Source: Bacillus carboniphilus (GTDB taxonomy: Bacteria; Bacillota; Bacilli; Bacillales; JAIVKR01). Taken from it: 64,000 nucleotides of DNA. The translations under genes were made by a program, and so were the position numbers. Numbering within the stretch: position 1 is the stretch's first letter; every line of letters begins with the position of its first letter. The DNA lies in contig NZ_CP129013.1 of NCBI RefSeq assembly GCF_020524035.2, positions 2,407,822 through 2,471,821 on the forward strand. Direction: 5' to 3'. Positions 36,334-45,543 of the stretch are shown here, one piece after another. The notes under the pieces were generated by a model that saw nothing but the letters and a program-made list of their open reading frames with translations, was not told the origin of the DNA and made no database searches.

Positions 36334-36367
36334 AAAGGACAATGCATTTTTCTATGCATTGTCCTTT
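36334..36367 (-). terminator. Hairpin after the AimR-like gene
   Basis: AAAGGACAATGCAT and its exact complement form a 14-bp stem over a 6-base loop, starting 3 bases after the stop codon. The U-tract is weak (TTTCTACATTTT), so termination may be partial. Confidence 0.55.
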
Positions 36368-36370
36368 TGC

Positions 36371-37482
36371 CTATAGGTAGTCTGTCATCTCTGAGTAAAG
36401 TAAATTTCCTTGTTGCTTAAACCACCATTTTGCTTTTTCAAAATAAACCGTTTTTAATGTTGATTCAGTTAATCCTGTTAGCATAATCAAAAATCCTTCA
36501 AAATTTGGATCATATTCAATGTTAGCTAATTCTCTCTTCGCTGCAGTAAAATTTCCTTTCAAAGCGAAATAAAACGCTTTATTTAAAGAATATTCGACTT
36601 GGTTATTGCTCACTTTGTGTAATACAGAAATAAATTCTAATGTAAACATAACCGTTTCATATTCAATTTGCTGGTTGACGCTGTTATAGAGCCTAGCTGA
36701 CGTTTGAAGATGCTCTATACACTTCTGTACATCACTGTAAATAAACAAATGTGCAAATGAATAATGAGCTGCGCTGCCTTATAATAAGGAGAACAATCAC
36801 CTTGGAAGATTTCGTTTAACCATACCCTTGCTTCATCAAATCTCTTTTGCAAAACTAAGTGAAAACTATAAATATTGATTACTTTTATTCTGAATATCTT
36901 TAATAGATATTGACCTTCTCGATCAACCATTTCTAATAAATCTTCACATGTTTCGATTAGTTTTTTATGGTGACTACCTTTTTCATTTAAGTAATACAGC
37001 ATTTCTATATAGCGCTGGATAAAAAGGATTTGTTTATGTGTACTCTTTATTCGTTTACTTTCTTGATAAAGGTCTAAATAGGTCATTTTTTTTTCAAATG
37101 TTGTGTTTAGTAAATATGATAATAGAGTAGTGAACTTATAGGTAACTGCATCCATCTTCTCTCCGATTTCTAACAGTCTACTCAACAGATTCCAATATTG
37201 AGCCTCATAACAAAAACTCATTAGTTCCCTCACTGTTTGCGGCTTAATATTATCAGAATAGCCATTAATAAAATCCTTGATTATTTCCCTCTCATGTCCG
37301 GGAAAGTATAGTGAGCTTAACTTTAACAGTGTTTCGAGAGAAGGACGCTTCCCCTTACCTTTATTTAGTATAAAGTTCTTAAAGTTCGTGATAGTTGGGG
37401 ATTTGATCCCTGTTTTCCGTTCAATTTCTTTATATCCTTTAGCATCTTTTTGAACGACTTTAACTAAATCTACTAACTTCAT
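36371..37482 (-). pseudogene. aimR: AimR-like arbitrium receptor regulator, one frameshift
   Basis: Joined, the two frames (36715-37482 and 36371-36748) give about 370 residues. An N-terminal helix-turn-helix (YKEIERKTGIKSPTITNF) is followed by TPR-like helices and the C-terminal capping helix FEKAKWWFKQQGNLLYSEM. The segment FPGHEREIIKDFINGYSDN matches the AimR pattern of phage phi3T and SPbeta in position and character. AimR binds a hexapeptide and controls the lysis-lysogeny decision. The frame changes near 36772-36779, where GCGCAG for GCAG (a duplicated GC) would explain it. No signal-peptide-bearing aimP frame follows. A sequence error or loss of function are both possible. Confidence 0.65.
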
Positions 37483-37549
37483 GTTTGATATTCACATCCA
37501 TTCCGAAACGAGGAAGACTTTCATCATGTTCGATAACCACTACTTGCAT
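37460..37549 (-). CDS. Possible 29-residue leader frame overlapping the AimR-like start
   Basis: An ATG about 22 bases after the predicted transcription start opens MQVVVIEHDESLPRFGMDVN, ending inside the regulator gene. There is no Shine-Dalgarno sequence. It may be meaningless or a leader coupling translation. Confidence 0.2.
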   Translation of the reverse strand: MQVVVIEHDESLPRFGMDVNIKHEVSRFS

Positions 37550-37551
37550 AG

Positions 37552-37563
37552 GAACAAATGTTC
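37552..37563. promoter_or_regulatory. LexA (SOS) operator-like palindrome
   Basis: GAACAAATGTTC (GAACATTTGTTC on the coding strand) matches the Gram-positive LexA/DinR box core GAAC-N4-GTTC. It lies just downstream of the -10 element of the AimR-like gene, where a bound repressor would block transcription. Confidence 0.6.
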
Positions 37564-37577
37564 TTATTTTTATATAC

Positions 37578-37606
37578 ATTATACCCTTCATCTAAAATGA
37601 ATACAA
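37578..37606 (-). promoter_or_regulatory. Sigma-A promoter of the AimR-like gene
   Basis: On the minus strand TTGTAT (37601-37606), a 17-base spacer and TATAAT (37578-37583) form a good vegetative promoter about 96 bases before the AimR-like start. The SOS-type operator lies immediately downstream. Confidence 0.7.
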
Positions 37607-37727
37607 CACTAAATTCAACAAACTTTCCTTTTATGCCTCATTAGTCATATATTTTTATCTAAAAGTAAAAAATTAATTACATAATGAATAAAATATATTA
37701 CCATTTAATATAAGGGAGGAAATATTA

Positions 37728-37967
37728 GTGAAAGAGAAAGGGAAGCTATATAATAACCTTCACGTTTTAAGAGCTCAAAATAAATGGTCACAAAAAGATG
37801 TAGCGGAGAAAGTTGGTGTTAGCAGGCAGACAATTGTTTCTATTGAGGCAAATAAATATAACCCTTCGCTTATTTTAGCGTTTAAACTGGCCAACTTATT
37901 CGATGTCGATATTAATAATGTATTTGAATATAAGGAGGAGATCAAAGATGGAAACATTGATCAATGA
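37728..37967 (+). CDS. XRE-family transcriptional regulator
   Basis: The 79-residue protein is almost entirely a Cro/CI-type helix-turn-helix (LRAQNKWSQKDVAEKVGVSRQTIVSIE...). The start is a GTG behind GGGAGG. It overlaps the next gene, a small membrane protein, by 20 bases. Such XRE plus membrane-protein pairs are widespread in Firmicutes; the regulator usually represses its own operon. It is divergent from the AimR-like gene and could be the immunity-type repressor of the block or an unrelated neighbour. Confidence 0.85.
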   Translation: MKEKGKLYNNLHVLRAQNKWSQKDVAEKVGVSRQTIVSIEANKYNPSLILAFKLANLFDVDINNVFEYKEEIKDGNIDQ

Positions 37968-38271
37968 TTTGCCAACTATTTGGATGCAACTGAAGAAACA
38001 ATTCTTGTTTTTCCTAGTCGTTTTATCTACTATATACTCCATCATACTATTGGCTTCTATTGGTAAACCTGATGAGAGACAAGTTAAAATTATGATGAGG
38101 GGATACTATTACCCTTATACTTTTATATTTTCATCCATATTTTTCTTATTTATCATGAATTGTCTAAAAGAGTTATCCTACCAATCTTTTCGTGATGGGA
38201 TTTTGATTATCATATGTTTGAGTAATATGTTTCTTGCAAGCTCTGTTTTTATTTTAAATAAAAAGATTTGA
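37948..38271 (+). CDS. Small membrane protein paired with the XRE regulator
   Basis: The 107-residue protein METLINDLPTIWMQLKK... has three hydrophobic helices (FFLVVLSTIYSIILLASIG; TFIFSSIFFLFIMNCL; GILIIICLSNMFLASSVFIL). The ATG at 37948 has AAGGAGG upstream inside the XRE gene, so translation is coupled. The function is unknown; it may sense membrane stress or modulate the regulator. Confidence 0.75.
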   Translation: METLINDLPTIWMQLKKQFLFFLVVLSTIYSIILLASIGKPDERQVKIMMRGYYYPYTFIFSSIFFLFIMNCLKELSYQSFRDGILIIICLSNMFLASSVFILNKKI

Positions 38272-38275
38272 ATAA

Positions 38276-38405
38276 TAAAAAAGCGCAACCGCTTGTTTAA
38301 AGTTTATTAGAACATCAACTAAAAACAGTCACGTCCTGTGATTAACGTTGACGCTAGCACATCGTGTGCGTCGGAGTTGCTGGGCGTTGGAACTAGACAA
38401 CGATG
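38276..38405 (+). repeat. Dispersed intergenic repeat, family 2, copy 1
   Basis: It has an AAAAGCGCAACCGC start, ATCAACTAA, CACGTCCTGTG, TAACGTTGACGCTAGCACATC and an ACTAGACAACGA end, all recurring in order in the element at 48378-48590. It is about 130 bp with several small palindromes and no coding frame. Confidence 0.75.
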
Positions 38406-38454
38406 AAAGAACCTTCTTACTAAAGGCCAAAGTTTAAAGATTCCCTGATCTTAT

Positions 38455-38478
38455 AAAAAACACCCCTTAGGGTGTCTT
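38455..38478 (-). terminator. Terminator of the prfA-prmC operon
   Basis: GACACCC and GGGTGTT pair over a 4-base loop, followed by TTTTTTAT on the minus strand. The hairpin overlaps the very end of prmC. Confidence 0.85.
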
Positions 38479-39327
38479 ATTTTTCTGAACAAAAACCATT
38501 CGGTCCTTGCCATTTATGTCGTTAACAATTTCTACTTGAGCTAAAGGAAACGCATTATGAAAAATCGTACTCACTTGTTCGCCTTGACCTACCCCAATTT
38601 CAACTCCAATTAAAAACTGCTCTTTCATGATTTGTGGCAAGTCGGATGCTAGTCTTCGGTAAAAGTCCAATCCATCTTCTCCACCAGCAAGAGCACGTCT
38701 CGGTTCAAAGTCTTTGACCACTACTTCAAGCTGATCTACTTCTGCTATGGGGATATATGGAGGATTGGATACAATGACATCAAACTTCAACTTTGACTCA
38801 ACCAAAGGCTGGACAAGATCCCCTTGTAAAAAGGTTACCTCCACCCCTAATTGAGACGCATTTTCTTTTGCTACTTTTAGTGATTCCGCTGCAATATCCG
38901 TTGCATAAACGTTCATGTTAGAATTTTCTAAAGAAAGGGTAACGGCAATGGCTCCACTTCCCGTTCCTATATCTGCAACTATTAATTCACGGTTAAACGT
39001 GGTGATTCTCTGTAAGATCCCTTCAATGAGTTCTTCAGTTTCTGGTCGTGGAATGAGCACTTCTTGATTGACAAGAAACGAACGACCATAAAAACTTTCT
39101 GAACCAATCATGTATTGAACCGGTACTCCTTTTGCATGCTCTTTTACATCAGATTGAAAAGACAGCCAAATTTGTTCATTTACTTCTTTACGCGATTCAC
39201 TAAAAAGTTGAGCTCTCGTTAACTTCATATGGTGACGTAATAACAATTCCGCTGCATTATTATCTCGATTCGCCTCTTGTAAATAAGAAGAAGCCCAATT
39301 AAGGGCTTCGTACACTTTTATACTCAT
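38467..39327 (-). CDS. prmC: Peptide chain release factor glutamine methyltransferase
   Basis: PrmC methylates the GGQ glutamine of release factors RF1 and RF2 with S-adenosylmethionine. The 286-residue protein has an N-terminal helical bundle, the SAM motif [15 protein letters not shown] and the catalytic motif NPPYIP. The start ATG overlaps the prfA stop by 4 bases, so enzyme and substrate are cotranslated, as in Bacillus. Confidence 0.95.
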   Translation of the reverse strand: MSIKVYEALNWASSYLQEANRDNNAAELLLRHHMKLTRAQLFSESRKEVNEQIWLSFQSDVKEHAKGVPVQYMIGSESFYGRSFLVNQEVLIPRPETEELIEGILQRITTFNRELIVADIGTGSGAIAVTLSLENSNMNVYATDIAAESLKVAKENASQLGVEVTFLQGDLVQPLVESKLKFDVIVSNPPYIPIAEVDQLEVVVKDFEPRRALAGGEDGLDFYRRLASDLPQIMKEQFLIGVEIGVGQGEQVSTIFHNAFPLAQVEIVNDINGKDRMVFVQKNKTP

Positions 39328-40397
39328 GCTTGATCGGCTGCTTTCAGACGTTCGGCATGATCTTCGTGAATGAGCGCTTCAATCACTTCGTCTAATTTGC
39401 CTTCTAAGATTTGATCGAGTTTTTGAATCGTTAACCCAATGCGGTGGTCTGTCACACGATTTTGCGGGAAGTTATACGTGCGAATTCGTTCTGAACGATC
39501 GCCTGTTCCAACGGCCATTTTTCTATTTTGATCGTATTCAGCTTGAGCTTCCTGTTGAAACTTATCATAAATACGTGCCCTAAGAACTTTCATGGCTTTG
39601 TCTTTATTTTTAATTTGTGATTTTTCATCTTGGCATGATACAACGATACCAGTTGGAACGTGCGTTAACCTGACGGCAGACATCGTTGTATTCACACTTT
39701 GCCCACCAGGTCCACTTGAAGCGAACGTATCGACACGAATATCCTTATCGTGTACTTCAACCTCAACTTCTTCAGCTTCTGGTAAAACAGCAACTGTAGC
39801 AGTAGACGTATGGATACGTCCACCCGATTCTGTCTCAGGTACCCGTTGGACACGATGTGCTCCGTTTTCAAATTTCATACGTGAATATGCACCTTCACCA
39901 TTTATCATAAAGATAATTTCTTTGTATCCACCTGTACCTGTAGGGCTTGCTTCCATTACTTCTGTTTTCCAGCCTTGCGCTTCAGCATAGCGGCTATACA
40001 TACGATAAAGATCTGAGGCAAACAAAGCTGCTTCCTCTCCTCCAGCTGCACCGCGAACTTCCATGATGACGTTTTTATCATCATTCGGATCTTTCGGAAT
40101 GAGAAGGACTTTTAGTTTTTCTTCTAATTGATCCTTCTGTTCAGTCAATTCATCGACTTCATCCTTGACCATTTCTCTCATATCCGCATCAAGTTTATCT
40201 TCTAACATTTGTTTTGCATCTTCTAGTTGTTCCGTTACTTCCTTACACTCACGATATACTTCAACCGTTTCTTGAAGTCCCGATTGTTCTTTCGAGTATT
40301 CCCTTAGTTTCTTTGGATCATTTACTACATTAGGATCCATTAATAACTCATTTAATTTTTCATAACGATCTTCAACAGCTTGTAAACGATCTAACAC
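39324..40397 (-). CDS. prfA: Peptide chain release factor 1
   Basis: RF1 ends translation at UAA and UAG. The 357-residue protein has the peptidyl-tRNA hydrolysis motif [11 protein letters not shown] and the full domain layout. The start is a GTG with GAGGTG upstream. It is first in the operon with prmC. Confidence 0.96.
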   Translation of the reverse strand: MLDRLQAVEDRYEKLNELLMDPNVVNDPKKLREYSKEQSGLQETVEVYRECKEVTEQLEDAKQMLEDKLDADMREMVKDEVDELTEQKDQLEEKLKVLLIPKDPNDDKNVIMEVRGAAGGEEAALFASDLYRMYSRYAEAQGWKTEVMEASPTGTGGYKEIIFMINGEGAYSRMKFENGAHRVQRVPETESGGRIHTSTATVAVLPEAEEVEVEVHDKDIRVDTFASSGPGGQSVNTTMSAVRLTHVPTGIVVSCQDEKSQIKNKDKAMKVLRARIYDKFQQEAQAEYDQNRKMAVGTGDRSERIRTYNFPQNRVTDHRIGLTIQKLDQILEGKLDEVIEALIHEDHAERLKAADQA

Positions 40398-40620
40398 AGT
40401 TCTTCACCTCAAACGTTTCTCCATAACAGATTAATTATAGTATAGAGACGTCAATAAAAGCAAATAGAGGTTACTTTCACTTACGGAACGACAAAAGAAG
40501 TAGGAATGTGTCCTACATCCACTTTCTTTGCCGAATGACTACTTGTTTTGTCAACCATAAAGGAAGACTGGTTAAAAAGAAGAAAAGATTAGTAAACCAT
40601 AAATGAAAGGAGAATGAATG

Positions 40621-41136
40621 ATGAATACAGGGGCCGTAGCGAACGAAATTGGGGTATCGACAAAAACGATTCAACGGTGGGTAAAACAGTTAAATATTGA
40701 AATGAATCGCAATGAATTAGGGCACTACTTATTTACAGATGAAGATGTAAACATATTAAAGAATGTCCATCAACAGATCAAATCTGGAACTCCCTTTCAA
40801 GAAATTAAAGTGTCTAAAAAGAAAAAAAGGGTAGGATCTGTCAAACCTACCTCCATGCCGACAAACGATTCTATTAAACATGTATTAAATAAAGTTGCTG
40901 AGCTTGACGTTCGAATTAATTCGAAAGCAGATGATGTTGTTACCTATCAAGTCCTTCAGCATCGAAAGGAAACAGAAGAATTACTAGGGCGCATCGACCT
41001 TTTGGAAGAAAAAATAGAAAGAATGGAGCACCTATTAAATCAAACTCTCAAACAAACCTCTGAAACTCCCATACAGGAGCCTCTTCCACAAAAACGCAGG
41101 AATTTCTTCCATTCCATTTTAAATATAATCTCATAA
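40621..41136 (+). CDS. racA: Chromosome-anchoring protein RacA
   Basis: RacA binds DNA near the origin and tethers it at the cell pole through DivIVA at the start of sporulation. The 171-residue protein has a MerR-like helix-turn-helix (MNTGAVANEIGVSTKTIQRW) and a coiled coil (RKETEELLGRIDLLEEKIERMEHLL). The second of two adjacent ATGs was chosen: AAGGAG is then 8 bases away and the N-terminus matches B. subtilis RacA. It is one of few core genes here on the plus strand. Confidence 0.9.
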   Translation: MNTGAVANEIGVSTKTIQRWVKQLNIEMNRNELGHYLFTDEDVNILKNVHQQIKSGTPFQEIKVSKKKKRVGSVKPTSMPTNDSIKHVLNKVAELDVRINSKADDVVTYQVLQHRKETEELLGRIDLLEEKIERMEHLLNQTLKQTSETPIQEPLPQKRRNFFHSILNIIS

Positions 41137-41149
41137 CGCCTACCAAAGT

Positions 41150-41188
41150 AACTAGGAGGAGAAGTGCTCTCTTCCTAGTTCTTTATTT
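41150..41188 (+). terminator. Terminator of racA
   Basis: AACTAGGAGGAGA pairs with TCTCTTCCTAGTT (one G-U) over a 5-base loop, followed by TTCTTTATTT. It lies between convergent genes and may also slow transcription coming from the transporter operon. Confidence 0.8.
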
Positions 41189-41189
41189 A

Positions 41190-41912
41190 TCACAATACTT
41201 TACTTAAAAATTCCTTCGTCCGTTCCTCTTTCGGGCTTTCAAAAACATCTTTTGGAAGTCCTTCTTCGATAATCATGCCGTCATCTAAATAAACAATTCG
41301 GTCCGCGACCTCACGAGCAAAGCCCATTTCATGCGTCACCACCACCATGGTCATTCCTTCATCCGCCAGTTCCTTCATGGTTGATAATACTTCTCCAACT
41401 AATTCAGGGTCTAAAGCAGAAGTTGGTTCATCAAAAAGCATGACTTTCGGCTGCATCGCTAAGGCTCTGGCAATAGCTGCCCTTTGCTTCTGACCACCAG
41501 AAAGCTGAGAAGGATAGGCTTTGACCTTATCACTTAAGCCTACTTTATCTAAATACTTTTTCGCGATTGCTTCTGCTTCTTTTTTTTCCATCTTTTTTAC
41601 TTGAATAGGTGCTTCCATGACATTTTCCAATACATTTTTATGAGGAAACAAATTAAAATGCTGAAACACCATGCCCACTTTCTGTCTCACTTGATTAAGA
41701 TCGTCCTTTTTTGGATTGATGAGTTTGCCATCTATCGTCACATCGCCCTTATCTTTTATCTCTAAAAAATTTAACGACCTTAACAACGTACTTTTTCCTG
41801 ATCCACTTGCGCCAATTAAGCAAACAACATCACTTTCCGCCACTTCCATATCAATTCCTTTTAATACGTGAAGACGCCCAAATGACTTATGAAGATTTTT
41901 TACTGTAATCAT
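41190..41912 (-). CDS. Amino acid ABC transporter ATP-binding protein
   Basis: The 240-residue ATPase of the polar amino acid class has Walker A ([10 protein letters not shown]), the signature LSGGQKQR and Walker B ([13 protein letters not shown]). It overlaps the permease gene by 4 bases. It belongs to the GlnQ/ArtM/TcyC group; the sequence does not settle which amino acid is carried. Confidence 0.92.
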   Translation of the reverse strand: MITVKNLHKSFGRLHVLKGIDMEVAESDVVCLIGASGSGKSTLLRSLNFLEIKDKGDVTIDGKLINPKKDDLNQVRQKVGMVFQHFNLFPHKNVLENVMEAPIQVKKMEKKEAEAIAKKYLDKVGLSDKVKAYPSQLSGGQKQRAAIARALAMQPKVMLFDEPTSALDPELVGEVLSTMKELADEGMTMVVVTHEMGFAREVADRIVYLDDGMIIEEGLPKDVFESPKEERTKEFLSKVL

Positions 41913-42607
41913 ACGTGGCTCCCCCTTGTGTCGACATCCATTCTTTTTTCGATAAAATTAACAATGATCGTAAAAATTAAAACTAATGCAAGATAATAGA
42001 GTCCATTTACGGCGTAGGTTTGAAACTGCTTGAAGTTACTTGCCGCTTCTGATAAACCTTGTCCCCATAGTTCCTGGACACCAATATAAGCTACTAAGGA
42101 TGAATCTTTTAAGCCAATGATGAATTGATTGGCAACAGGTGGAATTGAACGTTTAAAAGCTTGTGGTAAAATGATTCGTTGCATGGCTTTCGGATAGGAC
42201 ATTCCTAATGAGCGAGCAGCCTCCATTTGACCACGATCGATCGATTGAATCGTCCCTCGAAAAATCTCTGCAATATAAGCTCCATTATGAAGGGCTAGTG
42301 CGCATACCCCGGCCCAAAAGGGTTCCAATGTAATTCCAAATGAAACAAGGCCAAAATAAAAGATAAACACTTGTACAATTAACGGTGTACCGCGCACAAT
42401 CGTAATATAAATATTCGCAATCCAATTCAAAATTTTTATTTCGGAAATTTTTAAAAAGGCCGCAATTAATCCAAGTATTGAAGCGAAGATCAATGAAAAA
42501 AACGTAATTTCAACGGTGATAATAGCTGCCTTTGAAAACTGTTCCACCGTCTTGGCTGCAATCTCTCCCATATCAGAAAATTGCTCTATTATATTAGCAA
42601 TATCCAT
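41909..42607 (-). CDS. Amino acid ABC transporter permease
   Basis: The 232-residue HisM/GlnP-type permease has about five membrane helices and the cytoplasmic EAA loop [20 protein letters not shown] that docks the ATPase. It lies between the binding-protein and ATPase genes of one operon. Confidence 0.92.
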   Translation of the reverse strand: MDIANIIEQFSDMGEIAAKTVEQFSKAAIITVEITFFSLIFASILGLIAAFLKISEIKILNWIANIYITIVRGTPLIVQVFIFYFGLVSFGITLEPFWAGVCALALHNGAYIAEIFRGTIQSIDRGQMEAARSLGMSYPKAMQRIILPQAFKRSIPPVANQFIIGLKDSSLVAYIGVQELWGQGLSEAASNFKQFQTYAVNGLYYLALVLIFTIIVNFIEKRMDVDTRGSHV

Positions 42608-42680
42608 ATCTATTATCCTCCTGCTCTCGATGAAATGAAAAGAGAGGGAATCTCAGTCCCCCCTATTGTCAACGTAATGA

Positions 42681-43475
42681 TTACTGCTTTTCTAACATAT
42701 CTTTACCAAACCATTTTTCACTGATTTCTTGATACGTGCCGTTATCAATAATGGCTTGAAGAGCTTTGTTAATCTCTTTTAATAATTCTTCGTCCCCTTC
42801 ATTGACAGCAATGGCCATCTCATCTTGAGAAATAGGTTCTTTTACACGTTTCACTTCAAGTCCAGCATCTTGGATTGCGTAGTTACCTACCCCTTCGTCG
42901 GTAATGACCGCATCAATACGTCCTGTTGGTAAATCTTGAAGGGCAACTGGGTCACTTGTATACTCTACAATATCATCGGTATACTCTTCAGCAAGGTCTT
43001 TATAAGTAGTTGCCTTCACAACCCCAATTTTTTTCCCATTTAGATCATCAACCGTTTCAATACCGTTATTATCAGAAGCAACAAATATTTGGGCCCCTGA
43101 ACGATAATACAGATCGGAGAAGTCTACTACTTCATCTCGTTCTTCTGTAATCCCCATACTTCCAATAATCGCATCATATTTTTCTCCTTCTAATCCAGCT
43201 ATGATCGATTCCCATGGGTTCGTAACCGGATTAGGCTCAAGTCCCATTTCTTCCGCTATCGCATTTCCAATTTCCACATCAAACCCTGTTAACTCTCCAC
43301 CATCCTGGTAATTATAAGGTTTGTACAACCCACTCATAGCAAAGGTTAATTTACCGTCCTCTTTCAAATTTAACTCTCCATCACCACTTGCGGATTCAGA
43401 GTCGCCACACGCAGTTAAAACACCTAAACTAAGAATCAACAAAAATACGACTGAAAAAATATGTTTTTTTCGAAT
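42681..43475 (-). CDS. Amino acid ABC transporter substrate-binding lipoprotein with an apparent ATT start
   Basis: The class II binding-protein fold (TFAMSGLYKPYNYQDGGELT..., GFDVEIGNAIAEEMG) follows a lipoprotein signal with lipobox VLTAC. The signal reads RKKHIFSVVFLLILSLGVLTAC, split here as residues 2-12 and 13-23. The only codons upstream in frame are ATT ATT after AGGAGGTTGTT, then a stop. A TTG start at 43442 would delete half of the signal and has no ribosome site. ATT at 43473-43475 with AGGAGG 8 bases away is therefore the best start, unless a base is wrong. Confidence 0.85.
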   Translation of the reverse strand: MRKKHIFSVVFLLILSLGVLTACGDSESASGDGELNLKEDGKLTFAMSGLYKPYNYQDGGELTGFDVEIGNAIAEEMGLEPNPVTNPWESIIAGLEGEKYDAIIGSMGITEERDEVVDFSDLYYRSGAQIFVASDNNGIETVDDLNGKKIGVVKATTYKDLAEEYTDDIVEYTSDPVALQDLPTGRIDAVITDEGVGNYAIQDAGLEVKRVKEPISQDEMAIAVNEGDEELLKEINKALQAIIDNGTYQEISEKWFGKDMLEKQ

Positions 43476-43822
43476 AATAACAACCTCCTAAAATTTTTAA
43501 AATAAATACTTGGAGACTACTTTCCTCCATATTATTGACTTATGAAGAATAAAGACAAAACATTCAGAAAAAACAAAACAAGCTAGTGGTATTTTAAAAA
43601 ATCTGGCTAGATGATTGTTTTCAAAGCAATTCTTTCATTGTCTTTTCTATTCTTCATACTTCAAGTGAGAACATGATTCACTATATAATGGGGATTTACA
43701 TGATGTATGGTGATGAAATTCATGGAGTCTAAGAATAAGGTTTTTTAAATAGAACAATATCCCTAATTTTACTTACATTCACTTTATTAGAACCTATTCT
43801 CTATTAATATAGTATCAAACTA
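43476..43822. other. Intergenic region upstream of the amino acid transporter
   Basis: It holds a weak sigma-A-like pair for the operon on the minus strand (TTGTCT at 43553-43558, 18-base spacer, TAATAT at 43529-43534). No T-box, S-box or other riboswitch fold was recognised. Confidence 0.35.
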
Positions 43823-43824
43823 GC

Positions 43825-43886
43825 TAAAAAAGTCAAATAATTCCCTCTTTTTGACCAGAAAAGGTGAAGGATCATGTTCCAACACC
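43825..43886 (-). terminator. Two hairpins after the sporulation-type lipoprotein gene
   Basis: On the minus strand AAAGGTG/CACCTTT forms a first stem. GTCAAA/TTTGAC forms a second, followed by TTTTTT. The second is the likely terminator, though its stem is only 6 bp. Confidence 0.45.
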
Positions 43887-43887
43887 T

Positions 43888-44286
43888 TTACTCTGATTTT
43901 GCCATTTTCAAATGGATATCAAATCGTGGAAGTGCATTTTGCATTTTCTCTTTTATTCTTTGCACTAAGGTTTGACTTTCTTCAGATGTCAAATCACTTT
44001 CCGATGAAATCGTAACGTAGGCATCCTTTCCATTAAACCAAACAGATTTTAAGACAATGGGCTCATCTTTAACAGCATTCTCTAATTGCTTCTGATCATC
44101 TCCAGTGTGAAGGTGATTGTGCGTAATATTTACGTTAGGGTTTGGATCTCCGTTATACGTGGCATTTCTTTCTAAGGACTTAATATTCATCCCGTTCTGA
44201 CTTTGCTCATCTTGTCCTACATTATTGCATCCGGACAGATAAACAGCCATACATACATTTATCATAAAAAGAAGGATCGATCTCAT
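43888..44286 (-). CDS. YhcN/YlaJ-like sporulation lipoprotein
   Basis: The 132-residue lipoprotein has signal MRSILLFMINVCMAVYLSGC. The mature domain (VWFNGKDAYVTISSESDLTSEESQTLVQRIKEK in two parts) has the strand-helix pattern of YhcN/YlaJ proteins found in spores. The ATG at 44284-44286 follows AAGGAGGTG; a start 18 codons earlier would spoil the signal. Its role in the spore is not established. Confidence 0.65.
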   Translation of the reverse strand: MRSILLFMINVCMAVYLSGCNNVGQDEQSQNGMNIKSLERNATYNGDPNPNVNITHNHLHTGDDQKQLENAVKDEPIVLKSVWFNGKDAYVTISSESDLTSEESQTLVQRIKEKMQNALPRFDIHLKMAKSE

Positions 44287-44342
44287 GTCCAAACACCTCC
44301 TTAGTTGTAAGATGGCTCTAGCAAGGTTAAATATACTCAAAT

Positions 44343-44373
44343 AAGCTTGATTCCATAAAATAGAATCAAGCTT
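44343..44373 (-). terminator. Terminator of tdk
   Basis: AAGCTTGATTC and GAATCAAGCTT form a perfect 11-bp stem over a 9-base loop. The downstream U-tract is short, so strength is moderate. Confidence 0.6.
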
Positions 44374-44406
44374 TCGTTCAAATGGGATTAAAATGTGAAG
44401 TCATCC

Positions 44407-44985
44407 TTATAAAGAAGGGCTATCGTGGCATTTTCGACAAACAGGATAATACGAATCGTTACCGCCAATTTGAATTTGATCGCCAGTATAAACAGGCTTT
44501 CCTTGCCCATCTACCCTTAGATTCATGGTTGCTTTCTTCTGACAAAACCAGCAAATGGTTTTCATTTCCTCGATTTTATCTGCATAAATCAACATGTACT
44601 TGCTACCTTCAAATAATTCATTTTGAAAATCGTTTTTAAGTCCGAACCCCATCACTGGAATCTTTAATTTATCGACAATTTCAGCTAATTGTAATACGTG
44701 GTCTTTTTTTAAAAATTGGACCTCATCGACCAATACACAATAAGGTTTAGGATCGTATTTTTTCACCATATCGTAGATGTTCGTTTTATCAAATATACAA
44801 AGAGCCTTTCTTCTCAAACCAATTCTACTCGAGACGTACCCGACCTCATCTCTTGTATCTACAGCAGAAGTGAATATTAATACGGGCTTGTTTTGCTCTT
44901 CGTAGTTGTGAGCCACCTTTAATATTTCAATCGACTTCCCGCTATTCATCGCTCCATATTTAAAAAACAGTTGCGCCATTTTCAT
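44407..44985 (-). CDS. tdk: Thymidine kinase
   Basis: Tdk phosphorylates thymidine for salvage. The 192-residue type II enzyme has P-loop GAMNSGKS, the lasso/DEVQF motif (VLVDEVQFL) and four zinc cysteines (CWFC and CRKC). Its position between rpmE and prfA is the same as in Bacillus. Its first residues ([16 protein letters not shown]) resemble the lactobacillus-type rather than the B. subtilis form. Confidence 0.93.
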   Translation of the reverse strand: MKMAQLFFKYGAMNSGKSIEILKVAHNYEEQNKPVLIFTSAVDTRDEVGYVSSRIGLRRKALCIFDKTNIYDMVKKYDPKPYCVLVDEVQFLKKDHVLQLAEIVDKLKIPVMGFGLKNDFQNELFEGSKYMLIYADKIEEMKTICWFCQKKATMNLRVDGQGKPVYTGDQIQIGGNDSYYPVCRKCHDSPSL

Positions 44986-45109
44986 TACTCCTTATTCAGT
45001 CAGTCCAACTATGTACACGAGTTTGAAGTGAATCACCATTAACCGATGTTTCTAAGTTGGATTAACTATTCGTCGTCCTTTTGCAGCATTTAAAAATTAT
45101 ATAAACATG

Positions 45110-45136
45110 AAAAAACAGGCAAGATGAACTTACCTG
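45110..45136 (-). terminator. Terminator of rpmE
   Basis: CAGGTAAG and CTTGCCTG pair (one G-U) followed by TTTTTT on the minus strand, about 20 bases after the rpmE stop codon. Confidence 0.8.
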
Positions 45137-45156
45137 CTTTCTTAATAATTTGGGTC

Positions 45157-45366
45157 TTATCTTCTTTCTTTAAGACCGTATTTTTTATTAAATTTATCAA
45201 CACGTCCGCCTGCGTCTGCGAATTTTTGACGGCCAGTGTAGAATGGGTGACATTCAGAACAAACCTCTACACGTACTTCCTCTTTTACAGAGCCCGTTTC
45301 AAATTCATTTCCGCAAGAACACTTAACCATTGTTTTTGAGTAAGCCGGATGAATTCCAGTTTTCAT
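45157..45366 (-). CDS. rpmE: 50S ribosomal protein L31, zinc-containing form
   Basis: The 69-residue protein [20 protein letters not shown]... has the cysteine pairs CSCG and CSEC followed by HPFYTG, which mark the zinc-binding (C+) L31. In Bacillus this form is displaced by YtiA under zinc starvation. It lies downstream of rho in conserved order. Confidence 0.95.
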   Translation of the reverse strand: MKTGIHPAYSKTMVKCSCGNEFETGSVKEEVRVEVCSECHPFYTGRQKFADAGGRVDKFNKKYGLKERR

Positions 45367-45543
45367 TATTATCGTCTCCTTTTGCCCTGAGTCATTTCGA
45401 AACAGAGTTATCTATTCTAAAGATGTTATCTCTAGAATGCACATGAATGAATTATATCAAGGGTGTTTCATATTTGCAACCATTCGTTAAAAATTGTATG
45501 ATGGTACCCTTATTGTTAAAAATACCCTTTATCCTCAGGTCAT

